Assembly: GCF_900091575.1 (NCBI RefSeq) | Contig: NZ_FMCR01000002.1 | Span: 403,760-467,759 of the forward strand | Length of the DNA stretch: 64,000 nucleotides | From: Micromonospora saelicesensis | GTDB lineage: Bacteria; Actinomycetota; Actinomycetes; Mycobacteriales; Micromonosporaceae | Reading direction: 5' to 3' | Shown here: positions 62,329 through 64,000 of the stretch, piece by piece | How positions within the stretch are numbered: position 1 is the stretch's first letter | Layout: the number at the start of each line of letters is the position of its first letter | The notes under the pieces: generated by a model | The model's database searches: none | Told to the model about the DNA's origin: nothing | The model's input: the letters and a program-made list of their open reading frames with translations, nothing else | Program-made: the position numbers and the translations under genes

Positions 62329-62347
62329 TTAGGTTAGCCTAACCTCG
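62329..62347. promoter_or_regulatory. Iron box (IdeR/DmdR1 operator)
   Basis: TTAGGTTAGCCTAACCTCG matches the actinobacterial iron box TTAGGTTAGGCTAACCTAA at 16 of 19 positions, with a perfect 15-bp inner palindrome (62331-62345). It lies between the divergent binding-lipoprotein and permease genes and 4 bp before the permease start. Confidence 0.92.
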
Positions 62348-62351
62348 GTCA

Positions 62352-63464
62352 TTGTCAACAGCGGTTCGCCGTGTCGCCACCACCCCGGAGCCCACACTGG
62401 ACGCCACACCCACCGTCACCCGACCGGCACCGCCCGTGCCGGCCAGGGAAACGGCCGCACCCCCGAGCCGGCGTGGCCGTCGGGCGGCCCGCGCCGCCGG
62501 CCTGGTCACCGCCGTGGCACTGCTCGCGGCGATCGTGGTGCTCAGCATCGCGGTCGGCGCGAAGGCCATGCCGCTCGCCGACGTCTGGTCCGGGTTGCTG
62601 CACCGCGACGCCACCGAGTACGCCGTCGTGCACCGGATGCGTCTGCCCCGCACCCTGCTCGGGCTGCTCGCCGGCACCGCCCTCGGTGTGGCGGGCGCGG
62701 TCATGCAGGCCCTCACCCGCAACCCACTCGCCGACCCCGGGCTGCTCGGCATCAACGCCGGCGCGTCCGCGGCCGTCGCCACCGCCGCCGCGTTCCTGGG
62801 CGTCACCGCCGTCGGCGGGTACGTCTGGTTCGCGCTGCTCGGCGCGGCGGCGGTGACCGCGCTCGTCTACGCCGTCGGCGGCGGACGCGGCGCCACCCCG
62901 GCCCGACTCGCGCTGGCCGGAGCGGCGCTCAACGCCACCCTCTACTCCTACGTGAGCGCGGTGATGCTGCTGGACACCGCGTCGCTGGAGCGGCTGCGTT
63001 TCTGGACGGTCGGCTCACTGGCCAGCGCGGACTCCGCGACCGTCACCCGGGTACTGCCGTTCATCCTCATCGGGCTGCTGGTCGCGCTCGGTGCCGCTCG
63101 TCCGCTGAACGCGCTGGCGCTCGGCGATGACGCGGCGCGCGCCCTCGGCGCTCGACCCGCGCTGATCCGCGCCGCCGTGATCGTCGCCGTCACCCTGCTC
63201 TGTGGCGCGGCGACCGCCGCGTGCGGGCCGATCGTCTTCGTCGGGCTGCTGGTGCCGCACCTGGTCCGCGCCCTGACCGGCCCGGACCTGCGCTGGCTGC
63301 TGCCGTACTGCGCGGTGCTCGCACCGGCGTTGCTGCTCGGCGCCGACGTGCTCGGCCGGGTGCTGGGCCGCCCCGGAGAGCTCCAGGTCGGCATGGTGAC
63401 CGCCGTGCTGGGCGGCCCGCTCTTCCTGTGGCTGGTCACCCGCCGACCGGTGGCGCAACCGTGA
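62352..63464 (+). CDS. FecCD-family siderophore ABC permease
   Basis: The 370-residue permease has a long N-terminal hydrophilic tail, then about nine to ten helices. FecCD motifs are YAVVHRMRLPRTLLGLLAGT, GAVMQALTRNPLADPGLLGI NAG (the NPLAxPxxLG motif) and GPIVFVGLLVPHLVRALTGP. The start appears to be TTG 62352, only 4 bp after the iron box, so the mRNA is probably leaderless. The stop overlaps the next permease (GTGA). It forms a two-permease channel with 63461. Confidence 0.92.
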   Translation: MSTAVRRVATTPEPTLDATPTVTRPAPPVPARETAAPPSRRGRRAARAAGLVTAVALLAAIVVLSIAVGAKAMPLADVWSGLLHRDATEYAVVHRMRLPRTLLGLLAGTALGVAGAVMQALTRNPLADPGLLGINAGASAAVATAAAFLGVTAVGGYVWFALLGAAAVTALVYAVGGGRGATPARLALAGAALNATLYSYVSAVMLLDTASLERLRFWTVGSLASADSATVTRVLPFILIGLLVALGAARPLNALALGDDAARALGARPALIRAAVIVAVTLLCGAATAACGPIVFVGLLVPHLVRALTGPDLRWLLPYCAVLAPALLLGADVLGRVLGRPGELQVGMVTAVLGGPLFLWLVTRRPVAQP

Positions 63465-64000
63465 CAGTTCTGCGTACGTCATGGGGGTTGTCGCTGCGGT
63501 TCCGGCCCCGCGCGTTGGGTGTCGGAGCCGGCGCTGCGGTGCTTGCCGCCGGGTTCGGTCTGGTGGCCCTGGGCAGTGGTGACTACCCGATGGGGCCGGC
63601 GGACGTGCTACGCACGCTGACCGGCGGTGGCACCGTGGCGGAGCAGTTCATCGTGCTCGAGCTGCGCCTGCCCCGGCTGGTCACCGCCCTGTTGGTCGGT
63701 GCGGCCCTGGCTCTCGCCGGCACGGTGTTCCAGTCGCTGGTGCGCAACCCGTTGGGCAGCCCGGACATCCTGGGCTTCACCCAGGGCGCGTCGACCGGGG
63801 CGCTGGTGGTGGTCGTCCTCGGTGGCAGCAGCCTGGCGTTGGCCGGGGCGGCGGTCGTCGGTGGCCTCGGCACCGGTCTGGTGATCTACGCGCTCGCCTG
63901 GCGGCGCGGAGTGCACGGCTACCGGCTCATCCTGGTCGGCATCGGGGTGGCCGCGATCCTGACCGGCGTCAACGGCTACCTGCTGACCCGGGCGCCCCTG
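63461..64000 (+). CDS. Second FecCD-family permease, 5' part (continues beyond window)
   Basis: GTG 63461 overlaps the preceding stop. The 180 visible residues begin TVLRTSWGLSLRFRPRALGV and show LELRLPRLVTALLVGAALAL, AGTVFQSLVRNPLGSPDILG FTQGAS (the FecCD signature) and RLILVGIGVAAILTGVNGYL. The frame is open at base 64000. An ATPase gene is expected downstream to complete the FepBDGC-type importer. Confidence 0.92.
   Translation, partial: MTVLRTSWGLSLRFRPRALGVGAGAAVLAAGFGLVALGSGDYPMGPADVLRTLTGGGTVAEQFIVLELRLPRLVTALLVGAALALAGTVFQSLVRNPLGSPDILGFTQGASTGALVVVVLGGSSLALAGAAVVGGLGTGLVIYALAWRRGVHGYRLILVGIGVAAILTGVNGYLLTRAPL

Overview
The window is very GC-rich DNA with many GTG/TTG starts, four-base ATGA/GTGA gene overlaps and dense transcription-factor families. 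This points to a filamentous actinomycete, most plausibly Micromonosporaceae (a Micromonospora-like genome). That placement rests on gene content and style, not on a marker gene. No rRNA, tRNA, tmRNA, CRISPR array, integrase or transposase was seen. The window starts inside a xanthine/aldehyde dehydrogenase gene and ends inside a siderophore permease gene.

Layout. 0-2.8 kb: the molybdenum hydroxylase 3' end, an ArsR/SRPBCC pair and a Zn-ribbon NUDIX hydrolase. 2.9-9.5 kb: a cNMP-domain histidine kinase next to a receiver-domain/flavoprotein-reductase fusion, a polytopic membrane alpha/beta hydrolase, smpB, and a small protein gene behind a Zur-type box. 9.5-14.2 kb: an aldo/keto reductase with a divergent HxlR regulator, then a molybdate operon (HTH-TOBE protein, modA, modB, modC). 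14.3-24.1 kb: an orphan Phd-like antitoxin, an acetyltransferase, a mannosyltransferase and an amine-oxidase-fold flavoprotein, a PP2C-like protein, a TetR regulator and a TetX-like monooxygenase sharing one operator, two unknown proteins and a DUF574 methyltransferase. 24.2-34.7 kb: a large secreted ThuA/sugar-dehydrogenase/PKD protein, then a stretch with gene remnants (MFS, serpin, GNAT), two small enzymes, an unknown protein and a secreted subtilase with a CebR-like box.

34.7-46.3 kb: a MarR/lipoprotein pair, then a minus-strand catabolic operon. It holds an ABC importer of the nitrate/sulfonate/NMT1 type, a Gfo/Idh/MocA dehydrogenase, a DUF993 aldolase-like protein, a sugar-phosphate isomerase-like protein and an NCS1-like permease. 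Two cupins and a divergent LacI regulator with its own kinase-like partner sit upstream. Similar LacI-type palindromes occur before the LacI/cupin pair, before the importer, and 18 kb away before the ThuA/sugar dehydrogenase gene. 46.3-54.9 kb: a fasciclin protein, a GNAT, an MFS exporter, an NDH-2-like flavoprotein coupled to an ECF41-type sigma factor, LysR/SDR and FMN-reductase/MarR divergent pairs, and a DUF1772 membrane protein.

54.9-64 kb: a hydroxamate siderophore locus of the desferrioxamine type. desA-desB-desC-desD, a siderophore-interacting reductase and a binding lipoprotein lie on the minus strand. Two FecCD permeases lie on the plus strand. One iron box sits between the two divergent units, so biosynthesis, uptake and iron release are probably repressed together by an IdeR/DmdR1-type regulator.

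All functional calls come from reading the translated sequence and recalling family motifs. No database search was run.
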